A DNA stretch of 64,000 nucleotides from Apus apus (taxonomy: Eukaryota; Chordata; Aves; Apodiformes; Apodidae), in assembly GCF_020740795.1 (NCBI RefSeq), contig NC_067312.1:55199905-55263904 (forward strand), read 5' to 3'. How positions within the stretch are numbered: the stretch's first letter is position 1; the number at the start of each line of letters is the position of its first letter. This document shows positions 22,701 to 34,892 of this stretch, one piece after another. A program made the translations under genes and the position numbers. The notes beneath the pieces are model-generated. The model saw only the letters and a list, made by a program, of their open reading frames with translations, made no database searches and was not told the DNA's origin.

Positions 22701-24655
22701 GGAATAAAATTTGGGTGAGGTGTTGGAAAGATGCAGTGGTTCTCTGAGAAGATCTCAAATTAATATATTGCTATGGTGCTTTCTGTGACCTGCTCTTGCA
22801 AACAGATGTGTAATGCATATGCAGTTACATGTGGTGCAGTGTGTGTAAGTAAAAACATGAAGCATAAACACTTATTTGAGCATCTGACAATAGGATAGTC
22901 GGGGCTAATCCATGCCACTGTTCTGAACAGAAAATAAACCATGATTTTAAAACCAATGATAGCTGGATCTCCTTGCCAGGTAGAGACGTACAGGATCTCC
23001 TCCACTGAGATGACTGTTATATTAAAGGTGATAATAACTGATGAAAGTTTGCCAGAGTGCATAAAAAGTGAATTCTAGATCCGCTCTCTGTGTTTTTTCT
23101 AAAGACCAAGCATAAAAGGGTCAAGAGAAGTAAAAACCTGGTGACCATTTTCCCAGCAGGGATTGCATGTTCTGACCAGCTGTAGAGTTAAAACAGGCTC
23201 AGGATGAGCTGCTTTGCAGCTGATGCCCCGTTCTGTGTGTTCAGAATGTGTCAAGAAAACTTCTCTGGTCTACGTATTAGGAAACTGCTCTACAGTTTTA
23301 ATGTGAATGCGAAATTTTCACAGAAACCTTTCAAGATTCAGAAAATCTCCCATGTCAGCACTGCATTCTCTAGCAATATGGCTTTACCAGATTCAAGTTT
23401 CTGAGTGCAGATTGTGCTCTGCATATAAATAGATCAATCCCTAGATGCTCATGAAAATCAGGCTGGAAGCGCCTTTGTGGCCTGACAGTTACCCTTCCAT
23501 AACCCATCTCTACAGCACCTTTACTATGAAAGTTATTACACAGAGATGCAAAATCCCAGGCCTGTGCTGCAAGGACTGACAATATTGCAGGATGCCTCAA
23601 TGTAACAGCTTACATGGGACAATGATGTGGGGTCTGGTTCTAAAACTCAGGTCAAGAGCAGGAGCTGACTCCACAAACAGCCCGGCATGTACGAGGTGAA
23701 ATGCTAAGAGGGGTCATAGTGGCTTTTACTCTGCTAATTACAACATAATAAATAGTTATTGGAGCCAGGACTGCAGAGAGGTTGGAAGGCATCGGGAGCA
23801 ACTGCCTGTGGAAGAGCACCACACTTCTGCAGAATGCAGGTCAAGAATACAATGCTGATCCCAAGGGACATGAACCCTAAGCATGCTCACACTCCATTTG
23901 TTCGGTTTCAGGCAGAAGGAGGACAAACTGACTAAAACTCCAAATTTTCTATTAAAGGCTTTGCAATGATCACATTGTGACTGTAAAAATGATATTTTGA
24001 CAACAAGTTTAAACAAAGCAACACAAAATTGCCTTGTGTACAGTTCATCTGATTATCACGCTTCTTAAAAGAAGGTAAGCTCCACTGTAGCACTATGATA
24101 AATGCTATTCTAAAAATAAAGCTTCTATCTCTTAGGACCCTTGTCTGCATGTCCAGATCACCAGTCTTCTTCAAACACTAATGCATGCCCTGCAACCTGT
24201 ACTATCAGACCAAGAAATACATGGCCATTTACTTCAAATAAACCAGGGGTTAACCCCACAGAGCTCCACTACAGGTGTGTGCATTGTTTGGAGGACAGCA
24301 TTGAGAAACAAAGTGGAATTTGGCCCCAAAGGTCTAGCAAGAACAGAAAGAAGCTCTTGTGGCTGGGCCATGGCCTAGAGTCACATGCCAAAATGTGGTA
24401 TCCTGAAGCCAAATTCAGGCCTAGGTCTAGATGCTGCCTCTGAAAAGCAGCATGATTACTGCTGCTTGTTCCAAGATCAGCACTTCATCCTCTAAGTTCT
24501 AGTGGTCATCAAATAAGACCACTGAATAAAAATGAAGTCCCAGTAATTCTCTGGCCTGATCATGGTATCTGCATAAAAAGCTTGAAGCTGCTGTCTTTCA
24601 TTAAATAAGCATTAGATTTCTACTGGGAAAACTGTATGAAAAAAAGCTCACTTTA

Positions 24656-24700
24656 CAAAACAAACAAACCAACCAACCAACCAAAACAAAAAAAACCAAC
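24656..24700. repeat. (CAAA)n/(CCAA)n simple repeat
   Basis: CAAACAAACCAACCAACCAA continues into an A-rich run. Confidence 0.88.
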
Positions 24701-27441
24701 AAGCCCACACAAAACTGAACACAAATATTGTTCATTTTTAAATTAACAACATTTTAACTCTTATGTTTAAAATGGCCAATTCAATCCACTACCACTCCTT
24801 TCTCTGCTTAACTAGCAGAAAAGAAAGGAAAAATCATGGAGTGAGAGATTTTACAGGCAGTATTAATGTATTTCTTTAACTTCAAATTCTCACATGTTCA
24901 ATAAAAAAACCTTAGTAGATAATGGTGGATTAGCCTAGAAATACTGGTTAAACTTGTGTTTTGTTATGAAGTCTTACCTCAGCTAAAAAAAGGACATTGC
25001 TGGTAAAGACCACATTTTAAACATATCTTTTTTTATCACTTTCTACATTGTGGGACATTTTCACTTCCATTAAACTTTCCTTTAATACAAACATGCTCTT
25101 GTTTTTTTATACTAAGAATGGAATAAAGCACATGACTCAGACCTGCATGGCTGTATCTCAAGATATATATTTACCATTCTATTTGTCACTAGAGTTTACT
25201 GTCTTGACTCATAAAACCCTATATAACTTTTGACAGAGAACATCTAACCCTTGACAAAATGGAAAAACTTGACCTCTTCAATATACATTTGCAGAACTTC
25301 ACAAATGCAGGTTCCCAGCAGGTTGAAGCTTTGTTCTTTTACGCAAGGTTCTATTGCTCAGAACCCTGGCAAAGGCAGTATGCAGCTTCCTGGTAGCCTG
25401 TTTCCTCATTGTGGGTCTGGTCTTCAGGTATGCTGAACACCCATGGGCACAGGCTGAGACCCTCACCTGCTTCACTTGTGAACAGGAGACAAAAAGACCC
25501 TACTCCTCATTTTGTTCATTAGCAGTATTTTAGCTGTTGGCTTCAGAGGTCATGAAATAAGACTTCACAGAGCCATCAAAGAACTGTTCTGTACCTAGCA
25601 GAATGAGGTCCTACACTGATTAAACCTGCAGGAGACAATCTGCCTCACAGCGTGTTTTCATGTGGAAGTGGAAGCTGGACATGTCAGGGAGAGAGTCTGG
25701 TTTTGTGGAATTCCTTTGCTCAGTGGAGAAAACTTGGGATGTACAGATAATAAGTGTTTGTTTACTCCCACAGCACTGTTGCTGCATGCCAGAGCAGCAA
25801 AGCTGCCTGTAACCACTTATTGAGACTTTGCCTGACTCAACCTAGCTAGTATTTTTTTACTTTATTCTAATAGCAACCTGATGCCCCCACCAAAGCTTGG
25901 CCAGAGAGTTAACATTTTGTTAGGTCTGTAAGAAACCAAACTACCTTATGTAAAAAAAATTATTTCCTCCTGGAAATGTCTTCAGAGACTGGTTGTCTGT
26001 AACAATTTGACACAAGTTTCCAAACAAACAAGCTAGTGGTCACGTGAAGGTAGCTCATTTCAGTCAAAAATTCCTTACCATTTTCTACACTACATCTCAG
26101 ATTGCTACAAAAGAAAGGCTGTTTTTCTTCTCTTCTACCCTGGTAATTCAATACAAATTAGCAAATTACTCTGGTGTTTAGTAACCATTATCCTAAGAGC
26201 TTAACCCTTCAAGTAGTGGCTTAGCATGCACATCCTACTAAACCACATGTCTGTTACCTACGTAGTAGAGGCCAGGTAAGATTTTTATACATAGCATGGA
26301 ACATGCAATTTACTGTTGGACAGAATAGCTAGGATTTGTATTCCTCTTCCTGCAGCAGACTCAGATTTTCAATGGTTAATCCTCATTCCTCACTTCATAC
26401 CTCTCTTGCTATGTATTCATAAACTGTGAAGAAAAACATCTGTCAGCCAGGTCCTCTGTGCCCTGTCCCAAGCAAGGCATGGCACTGACACCCCTGAGTG
26501 GACTGTAATAATTCATCAGACATAGAGAAACATCTGGCATTTTAGAAAAGGCACATGAAAATGACATTTTCAGAAGAGTCAGATCCAGCTCCGAACACAA
26601 TCCATGGGAGTTTTATCCCTAAGCGAATTTAGAGGTACTGAAATATATTTTTAAGACCTGAGTCCACTGACATCTGCTCCTAGTCTTTGAAAGAACTGAG
26701 TCATTACCATGTTGTAATCTCCTTGTCAAGTATGCCTATAAAAGCCTAAAGTGTTAGAAACATTCCAGTGAATTCAGTGCCAGTATGGAATGAAGCTAAA
26801 ACCTGTACCTTGCATGCTATTGATGATGGATTAGCCTTTGAAAACTCCCCTGAGACTATCTGGCTCCCAGGAGACTTTCAGAAGAGTCCGCAGGGTCGGC
26901 ACATGAATTCCTTGAAGCAAAGGAAAATCAAATCCTGCCAGGAAGAAGTAAGAGAGACAAATCACTTTTACACTGCCCAACATGAGCCGGCTATTAGAGT
27001 ACATGCTGACATCTCAATCCCAAACAAAGTGACAGTATTACTGAGACCCGTTTAGCCACAGAGAACCATATTCTTTCCTACAGGCAGCTCCAGTTTTGAT
27101 TCTGCTCTTGATCTCAGCTGACAGCCACTGCTGCCAGTGTCTATGGGCTTGGGTACAATAGGTATCAGGAAAACAAAAGGGACAGAAAGATATAGATAAC
27201 AAATTAAAATGTGATTTCTTTTCTCCAAAATAAAAAATTGAGTTCTTTAACCTTTAAACATGCTTGTTTACTTACAGAAAGAGTATTTCAGGCACAAAAG
27301 GTTTGAGTATCAGTCACATAGCAGGTTAAATTGTAATAGTATGAGGATTGTCCCATGCAGTGCAGTCAGCTATATTATCCCCTATCAAGAAGTTGAAATT
27401 GTAGGTTTTGTACACATACATATCTATTAAGTATGCATCAT

Positions 27442-28146
27442 TCACACTATGGTCTCCTGGTCTGAGCTGACTCCAGTAGGATTTATATAACAACAGTATC
27501 TGTCATAAGGGCTGTTCTCCTTGTAAGAGCAGACAATGATACTGTCTTTAGGAGCAACAAAAATGTTGTCTTCAGTGTCGGGGGAAGTCGTGCTGTCCCT
27601 GGTGGGAGAAGAGCTCTTCTCCAAGGCACTGTACATGGAGCCATCTCCCACAAAGACATTCCCTGGCATCTCTGGGTAACAGGCCTCCAGGTATCTCAGC
27701 ATTGCCTCCTGGTCCACCTTTCTGATGAGGCTCTTGCACTCTCCCATGGTGGTGGTGGTGGTAGTGGTGCAGATGGACACAGAGTCCTCACCTGGCAGCA
27801 GTCTCCCATCCTGCTGGTACGCTTTTTTGGCCAGCTCATTGCAACTTCCCTTGCCAGACTCCAGGTCCGAAGTGGTCCTCAGGAGCTCCATGACATCTCG
27901 GTCCTTGACTTGCTTGCAGCACGGACATTTGTTCTTGGGCCACTTGGTGCAGCCATCGGTCTTTCTGGTGAGGGCAATGGCGGCAATACCCGGTAGGCAG
28001 ATGGCTGGCCCAATGGCCAGCAGCGGGATGTCCCCCAAGGTCTCTCCCTTGATGCCGGACACAGTGAACATGAAACCAAACACCAGGAATACGCTGACCA
28101 GAGCCACCACCAGCCCCGTCCGGGGGTTGATGTCGTCGGGTCTCAT
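27442..28146 (-). CDS. TMEM215: TMEM215, two-pass transmembrane protein
   Basis: The 234-residue product matches vertebrate TMEM215 (human 235 residues, from memory) almost without gaps at the N-terminus (MRPDDINPRTGLVVALVSVF) and in the C-terminal block (DSIIVCSYKENSPYDRYCCY, residues 201-220). Two hydrophobic segments, about 12-30 and 41-59, make it a double-pass membrane protein. It is followed by a Cys cluster (KCPCC, 73-77), possibly palmitoylated, and a long polar tail ending in ETIV. In mammals it has been described as an endoplasmic reticulum protein that protects endothelial cells from apoptosis. Odd features are a run of seven Thr at 127-133 (GGT repeat in the DNA) and an in-frame upstream ATG at 28156-28158 (minus strand, reading MART before MRPDD) with the stronger Kozak context. 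I chose MRPDD because the human protein starts there. The coding region is one exon, convergent with the cyclase. Confidence 0.97.
   Translation of the reverse strand: MRPDDINPRTGLVVALVSVFLVFGFMFTVSGIKGETLGDIPLLAIGPAICLPGIAAIALTRKTDGCTKWPKNKCPCCKQVKDRDVMELLRTTSDLESGKGSCNELAKKAYQQDGRLLPGEDSVSICTTTTTTTMGECKSLIRKVDQEAMLRYLEACYPEMPGNVFVGDGSMYSALEKSSSPTRDSTTSPDTEDNIFVAPKDSIIVCSYKENSPYDRYCCYINPTGVSSDQETIV
27748..27768. repeat. (GGT)n trinucleotide repeat coding for seven Thr in TMEM215
   Basis: Six GGT units and one AGT unit on the plus strand, read as ACC/ACT codons on the minus strand. Confidence 0.95.
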
Positions 28147-28910
28147 GGTCCGCGCCATCCTGCCAGGGCACAAGTGACCACTCTCCTTCACCGAAGACCC
28201 TCGGGGCAGGCAACGGACGTTCCCCGGAAAGGAGGTGAAGTTTCCCGGAGAGCGAAGAACGGACGCCCCCGACGGCTGGCACTGCCTGGCTTCCCCTCGG
28301 CGGAACGGCGACCGGAGGGCGGGCCGGGGCAGGAGCCGTGGCCGGGGCAAGAGCCGTCCTTACCTCCTGCCTCTCCCGATCCGCTCTGAGCCGCGCTCCG
28401 CCGGCCACTCCGCGGAGGCGGGACTGGCCCCCCTCGCCACCCCCTGCTGCAGCCCCGCCCGCTCTCCCCCCGTGACAGCCGTGCAGCCGTGGGCGCGGAG
28501 GTGGGGGGCTTACACCCCACAAAAGAGGACGGGGACAGAGGGAGGGAGACCCAGGCGAGCAGCAAGCGGCCGCACGGACGCCCTTCCTCCTCCTCGTCCT
28601 CGCCCAGCCCCGCGGCAGCCGTGACTACGTGCACCGCCCACGGGTCTGCGGGTCGGCACGGGGCGAGCTTGCACTTGGGCGGGATGGGAAGGCTCGGGGG
28701 GTCAGCGCACCCCATGGCCACCGCGGCTTGTCTGCCCCCGGACAGGCTCCCCTCCCCGCCGGAGGGGGCCGGCTCCGGGAAACGCTCGCCAGGACCCCGA
28801 CAGGGTCCTTCCCCGGGGGGCACCGGAACTCCTGCGGTCAGCCGAGTCTGGGACCCTCTGCGCGGGGACCGCCGCCCTCCAAGCTCTTGTCTGTGTGGGG
28901 CTGGGATTTG
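28100..28910 (-). promoter_or_regulatory. CpG island over the TMEM215 start and promoter
   Basis: The base composition changes sharply to GC- and CpG-rich around the TMEM215 start codon and for about 750 bp upstream, then returns to AT-rich. A donor-like site on the minus strand (GCAGGAG|GTAAGG, boundary at 28364/28363) could end a 5' UTR exon, but I find no convincing acceptor before the start codon. No TATA box was recognised. The long open frames here on both strands follow from the low stop-codon frequency of GC-rich DNA. Confidence 0.8.
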
Positions 28911-28941
28911 CAGTGTAAATCCTGTTCCGGACAAGGAGGAG

Positions 28942-29030
28942 TCACAGACTCATGGAATTGTTCTGGTTGGAAAAGGCCTTTAAGATCATCGAGTCCAGCC
29001 CTTAACCCAGCACTGCCAAGTCCACTGAAC
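28942..29030 (-). mobile_element. CR1 LINE 3'-terminal fragment, antisense
   Basis: TCACAGACTCATGGAATTGT, TCTGGTTGGAAAAGGCC and ATCATCGAGTCCAGCC are the antisense reading of a CR1 terminus. It is interrupted by a second copy right after it. Confidence 0.85.
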
Positions 29031-29449
29031 CATAGAATAATTAAGGTTGGAAGGGACCTTAAAAGATTATCAGGTTCCAACATACCTGCTCAGGGCCACC
29101 TCACACTAGACCAGGCTGCACAAGCCTCATACAACCTGGTCTTGAACCCTTCCAGGGAGGGGGCTTCCACAAGCTCCCTGGGCAACCTATTCCAGTGACA
29201 CCACTTCCCTGACCTGCCTCTTCCAGTGTCTTGACAACCCTTTTGGTAAAGAAATTGTTACTAATAGCCCATCTAAACCTCCCCTAGTGCAACTTCAGGC
29301 CATTTCCTTTATTGCTTGTAGTCTGGGAGAAGAGACCGACCCCCACCTTGCTCCAGCCTCCTTTCAGGCAGTTGTAGAGAACGATAAGGTCTCCCCTAAG
29401 CCTTTTCTCCAGACTAAAAACCCCAGTTCCTTGAGATGCTCCCGTCCCT
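29030..29449 (-). mobile_element. CR1 LINE 3' fragment, antisense, adjoining the previous copy
   Basis: It restarts with CATAGAATAATTAAGGTTGG and continues through CTAGACCAGGCTGCACAAGC to CCCAGTTCCTTGAGATGCTC. About 420 bp, from a second CR1 insertion in or beside the first. Confidence 0.87.
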
Positions 29450-32400
29450 AGTTAGATGCAAGCGCAGAACAAGACTTTTGGAGATGCTCTGCTGCTGCAT
29501 TTCATCCTGGGTAAAGAAAGAATTTTCTGGTGTTACCTCCTCAAGACCCCCAGAATGAATCTAGCAGATGGGATGCATCTGGCAGTGTTTCCCTCTATGT
29601 CTAAGGCCCACCATAAATTGGCTGTGATGCTGGTGCTCAGTCTGTGTGTAATTCAAAGTAAGCCCAACCATCTGAAAGAAAATAGGAATGTGGAAGGGCA
29701 GGAGAAGCCTTATGAACACCATTATTTTCAGTCAGGTTTCTTCAGTATTTAGTGTGTCAGTGACATAAAGGAGTAAATACTTTCACCTGAGGCAGAGGTA
29801 CTGGGAGATTAAAAGGAGTGATATCAGAAAGTGTGCAAAAGAATTAAGAGAATAAAACTGGATGTTCTGAACTAAATTGTGAAACTGTGGTTTATGTAAA
29901 TTTTCCCATTAATATGATGCCTTTTCCTTATATTGAATATTTGGAAAGCTTAAATAAGCCATTTTGGGGACCTTACCCCTTATCTTTCAGCCACAAAAAG
30001 GTCTGTTTTCCATTTTTCCCCCCAACAGTACATGAACAAAGCACTTCTATGTTGCAGAGAGCAAGTCTGAGATAATCCTGTCATCAAGGGGCACAACTCC
30101 TGCTTTACAGGACACTTTGTCATAAACAGTGTGTCAAGTAATAGGCTTTCCTGTCTTAATTTGAAGGAAGAGCAAGACTGGGAGCATAAGTACACATACT
30201 GGGAAGAGATGTTTAAGTTGGTGGCAGTGGCCTGGTTTTGAGATTAGGAGTTTGTAATGGACCATGATCATCATTTGAACTTGTCCTTGAGAAAGCTGTC
30301 CAGTAAAATCCATGCTGAGCCTGTCACCCATTGCTGACTGGGCTGAAGCATAAATAATTTGGACTCTGCAAGGAACACCCTTTTTCTTGACTGACATGCT
30401 TAAAAATCAAAACCTTCCAGTTTCAGCACAAGTTAACTTCTAGTTTTGTCCCTGTGCAGGATTAGCAGCGTGAGCGATGACTGTAGCTTCTCAGCTTGTA
30501 TTTTCTGGAGTGAGAATTTGCTGCTTGTTTCCATCTGCTGTTAATCAGATCCACAGCATTAGCATGAGTAATGCCTTTTTACCTCTGTGCTAAATTCTGG
30601 ATGAAGAGAAATTATTGACCTTCAGCTAGTCTGTCCCACACAGCTAAAATACGGTAAAAGTTCTGTTAGGAGCAGAGATGAACTGGTAAATAATGCTGTG
30701 AAATGCACCATCCTGCTCCCTAATCTTCCTTCACTTCCCCCCATATATTTGAATAGTTGTATGATTTCCTTTTGGGTTGGAAATTGGTCTTTTGCAGAAA
30801 AACAAACTGTCTTGCTTGGGAATAGCAATTAATTGTAACTACTTTCATCAACAGTCCTTAAGAGAAAGGGAGACTGCATCAGTAGATGACACAAATGTAA
30901 ATATCATTAGTGACATCAGTGGCGGGGAAAAAATACTGTAAGAACTGCAGTACATGTCAGAAGATCTAACAGGAATAAAAATGGCCATTCAAAAATTTAA
31001 GTGACAGGGTTACTGAGATGGAAGAGAGAACATTAGCTTGGGAATGAAAAGCTGTTAGTGGGCAGAAAAATACTTACATAAAATGTCAGCACAGAGGTGG
31101 AACTAAATGCCTCCAATTTGTCCCTTTGTCAGTGGTTTCCAAGGCTAACTATTGAACATTGTATGCTTCTTGGGTGGAACAGAAAAGGGAAACCAATCAC
31201 CCCATTCCAGGAGTGCATGCTACAATTGTTGAAATTCTCTTTCCAAGCTAGGAACCAAGAGCTGAACAAGTATCCAATTACACAATTGAGCAACAATGCA
31301 AATGGTTCAATTTTCTATCCTGTTCATAACTAGAGAAAAAAATTACTCCTTTGAGGTGAAGCTTATTTCAGTTGTGGTGCCTTATACAAGAGTTTTGGAT
31401 TAGCTGGTGCCATGACTGAAAATCCAGAGTATTAATTGAACATTAATTAAATAATTGATTAATTATCTTTTATTGCTATAAACCATAACTTAGACTGTTC
31501 ACTCAAAGCAAAATTTGAGCTGAATTTAGGGAAAAAAACATGTTCTTATTCTACACTTTGATTTTTTCAGCTCTTTTAGGACTGGTCTAGTTGGATTAAT
31601 CTCTGGAAGAGACTCTTGAGAGACCTCTTCATTAATGGAAGGCTGTAAATGGACATCCTTCACCAGGCCTGGCAGAATGCAGATATTGGACATGGGTCAT
31701 GTGTCAGGTATAAATCAGGATACTAAATGATAAGCCTTTATGTTCTGGATTGGGACACTAATGTCAGTTTGTTCACCATGCACTTCCCGTATATACTTCG
31801 ATATAAACCCTTTTTCCTGTCCCACATAACAGTTTAGTGTAACTGATAATCAGGTATTGTTTTTCATCCTCTCATTGGTTCAAATTCATAACTGAAAGTA
31901 GTGACCACTGTCGATAAAGTATGTAAGCATTATTCAGGTTGAAAGCCTCTAAAGAGGTGTCACCTATCCCAGCTCCTTCTGGTTGAGATGCAGAAGCTGG
32001 AAAACTGCAAATTAGAGCTGACTTCAAATTGAAAATAAAGATTTAAAATAGAGTTAACTGAAAGCGCAGTGACTATTGTGGTGTTCATTATGTTAAATAT
32101 TGTCAGTGCCTAGAAGTGCTCAACCTCCTTCTTTATCATCTTGATCCTTCAAATGTAAAGTATACATTTGAATGGCTCCAAATGAGTAAAGCACTGTTGA
32201 AGATTAGTTAGAAAGTTGAGAACTTTAACATGTCATAGATCTGAGAGTCTTTAGCAGGCCCAGTCTCATAAAGTGGTCTGAGTCCAATGCGTCTACAGGA
32301 ATAACTTGTCCTTCCAAAAGGATTTAATCCCTCAGATAGGGATGACCCCATCTTCTTTTTTATCTCCACTACTTTTAGCACTTGCCACCTCAACAATGCA

Positions 32401-33692
32401 AACGTCCTCTAGCATGCATTGGCTGACCAGTTGTATTGATACTAAAATACAAAAAACCAGCTAATCTGGGTTGTTAAAGTTTCAACTTGAACTGATATTT
32501 TATCTTAATGGCAGACTATTTCTTAATTATGATGTGCAATCAAAACAGCTATCTATATAAATAATTTTAGACATGCTGCATAATTCTGGTTTTATGTAGG
32601 TTTGGTGGTACAGATCAGAAGAGAATAGACCAAGATGGATCTGGTGAAAAGAGTACCAGCTGCATGACACTTAGATACATTTTCCTTCCATTTCTTTCTT
32701 AAACCCTCCTCTGAATCTTCTGTTTTGCAGATCTGATTGTCCACTTCAGTCAGTGGCTTTGTGTAAAAGCAAAGCCTTTCTCTGATCAGGCAGTACTGTG
32801 AAACGCATGGAAACACATGTACAGCGTATTTTTTATCATCCAAAAGGGAGACAGATCTGGGAGGTGGAGTTTCAAATTGATGCATTACAACTGACAGCTG
32901 ACCTATCTATGTCATCTCCACTGTACCATCTCAAGACACCACAAGTCCTTTGTAACATCACAGGTAAAATTAGATTATCCTTCCACAGCTTGAAATGCTT
33001 CTGAGTGTGGGATCATTTAAGTCCTACCTAGAATTTGGATATGAAACACAGGACTTGTTTTGTTGACAAAGTCTGCAGGAGTCAGGATGCTCAAGTTTCA
33101 AGCTTTTACAGCAGTGCTCTTGTGCATACATTTGAGCCATCCCATTAGTCTGAGCAGACTTCTGTCATTCTGCTGAGGTCACTGGCACTTCAAATCTACA
33201 AAGTCTTTCCAGTTTGCTATCTATAGCAAATACTCCTTGGTGATGGTGGGTGCTGAACGCCACATCCATCTCCAAGCCCTCTCTAACAATGTGTTTTCTT
33301 GGCCACAGCCACAAAAGAAAATACTTTCCAATTTCTTTGTGCTGTGCAGATATGTGCTGTGATCCCCATACGTCGCAGTTAACAGATTTTTTTTCCATTT
33401 GAAAAAGCTTGTCATTCACCCAGCTCCAAAATTAATGTATTTATATTGTTTAAGGATACTGTGGAGCCAGGCCCTATGGCTTTTCCATTCCTCCTAACTG
33501 CTCTCAAAGTCCCAGGCAGCTATCTCTTCATGTCCTCAAGCACAAGAAATTCACCTCAGGTAGGAGTCTTGGACCCTGGCTATTCACTAAAATCGCTGGG
33601 TCTTGATCTTTGATGGCAGTCATTTGTGCTTGACTGCTGCTTGCTGACTGATTGACTGTGGGTCAGATGTGAAAGGACTCAGCTGATGAGGG
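29450..33692. other. Intergenic DNA without a recognised feature
   Basis: An AT-rich, mostly unique-looking sequence upstream of TMEM215. The open frames are short and unrelated to any family I know. Confidence 0.65.
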
Positions 33693-33850
33693 TATCATAA
33701 TATCACTCTGGTTGGAAAAGACCTTCAAGATAATCGAGTCCAATGCCTACCCTATCTCTGCCATGTCCACCACTAAACCCTGTCCCCTGGCGTCACGTCT
33801 GTCTTTTTACATGTCTCCAGGGGTGGTGGCTCAACTACCTCCTCGGACAG
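33693..33850 (-). mobile_element. CR1 LINE 3'-terminal fragment, antisense
   Basis: ATCACTCTGGTTGGAAAAGA, ATAATCGAGTCCAATGCC and the following 'GTCTCCAGGGGTGGTGGCTC' are a CR1 terminus in antisense. The join to the next copy, near 33850-33880, is unclear. Confidence 0.8.
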
Positions 33851-33879
33851 CCTGAATCACCAAGACAACTCCTGCCCCA

Positions 33880-34892
33880 GAACAGGACAACCCTGAAGTT
33901 CACACCATGTCCCTGAGGGTGTTGTCCAAATGCTTCTTGAATATTGTCAGGCTTGGTGCCATTACTGTTTCCCTGTGGAGCCTATTCCAGTGCTCCACCA
34001 CTGTCTGGATGAAGAATCTCTTCCTAATGTCCGAACTAAATCTCCCCCTGCACATCTTCCTACCATTCCCTTGGGTCCTATTATTGGTCACCAGAGGGAA
34101 GAGGTCAGTGCCTACTCCTCCTTCTTCCCTAATGAGGAAGCAGTAAGCTGCAATGAGGTCTCCCCTCAGTCTCCTCTTCTTCAGGCTGAACAGACCAAGT
34201 GTCTTTAGCCGCTCCTCATATGGCATCCCCTCTAAACCGTTCACCAACCTCGTGACCCTCCTCTGGACACTCTTCAGTAGCTTTATATCCTTTTTGTACT
34301 GTGGCATCCAAAACTGCACACAGTACTCAAGATGGGGCCGCGTCAGTGCAGATTAAAGTGGACAGTCACCTCCCTTGACCAGCTAGCTATGCTGTGCTTG
34401 ATGCACCCCAGGACTTGGTTGGCCCTCCTGGCTGCCAGGGCACACTGCTGGCTCATGTTCAACTTGCCGTCCACTAGAACCCCCAGATCCTTCTCCACAG
34501 GGCTACTCTCCAGCCTCACGCTCCCCAGGCTGTATGTATACCCAGGGCTACTGTGTCCCAGGTGCAAAATCTGGCACTTCTCCTTGTTAAACTTGATGTG
34601 ATTTGCAGTTGCCTAGTTCTCAAATTTGTCCATATCCTTCTGCAGGGCCCCTCTGCCCTCAAGAGTGTCAACAGCTCCCCCCAGTTTGGTGTTGTCCATG
34701 AACTTAATAAGTAGGCCTCCAAGTCCTGCATCTAAGTCATCTATGAATATATTAAAAAGTACTGGCCCTAAGATGGATCCCTATGGAACCCTGCTAGTGA
34801 CCATTCGCCAGCCTGATGTGACCCCATGACCGTTGGAGCTTGACCCATCAGCCAGTTTCTCACCCAATGCATTATGTGCTTGTCCAGCTGTG
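33880..34892 (-). mobile_element. CR1 LINE, antisense, with ORF2 C-terminal segment
   Basis: About 1 kb of a CR1 that differs in sequence from the neighbouring fragment and is probably another subfamily. A 139-codon minus-strand frame at 33900-34319 is the C-terminal part of ORF2 ([51 protein letters not shown]). Upstream parts of the reverse transcriptase are present but broken by frameshifts. Confidence 0.9.
33900..34319 (-). pseudogene. CR1 ORF2 C-terminal fragment
   Basis: A 139-codon frame with the conserved C-terminal region of CR1 ORF2 (ending [10 protein letters not shown]). It has no intact reverse transcriptase joined to it, so it is a relic. Confidence 0.85.

Larger units (their letters stand above)
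16845..27441. other. Intergenic region between two convergent genes, including the cyclase 3' UTR
   Basis: It follows the cyclase stop codon and precedes the TMEM215 stop codon. The first part must contain the cyclase 3' UTR. The first AATAAA downstream that I see on the plus strand is at 17860-17865, but the true cleavage site is unknown. A small CR1 fragment lies at about 19694-19778, and A/C-rich simple sequence at about 24656-24700. I see no exon or RNA gene in the rest. Confidence 0.7.

Noticed and set aside
27836-28934. Several long overlapping frames on both strands around the TMEM215 start (228, 248, 189, 164 and 129 codons)
   Set aside because: They are shadows of the TMEM215 frame or chance frames in CpG-rich DNA with few stop codons, and no domain is seen.
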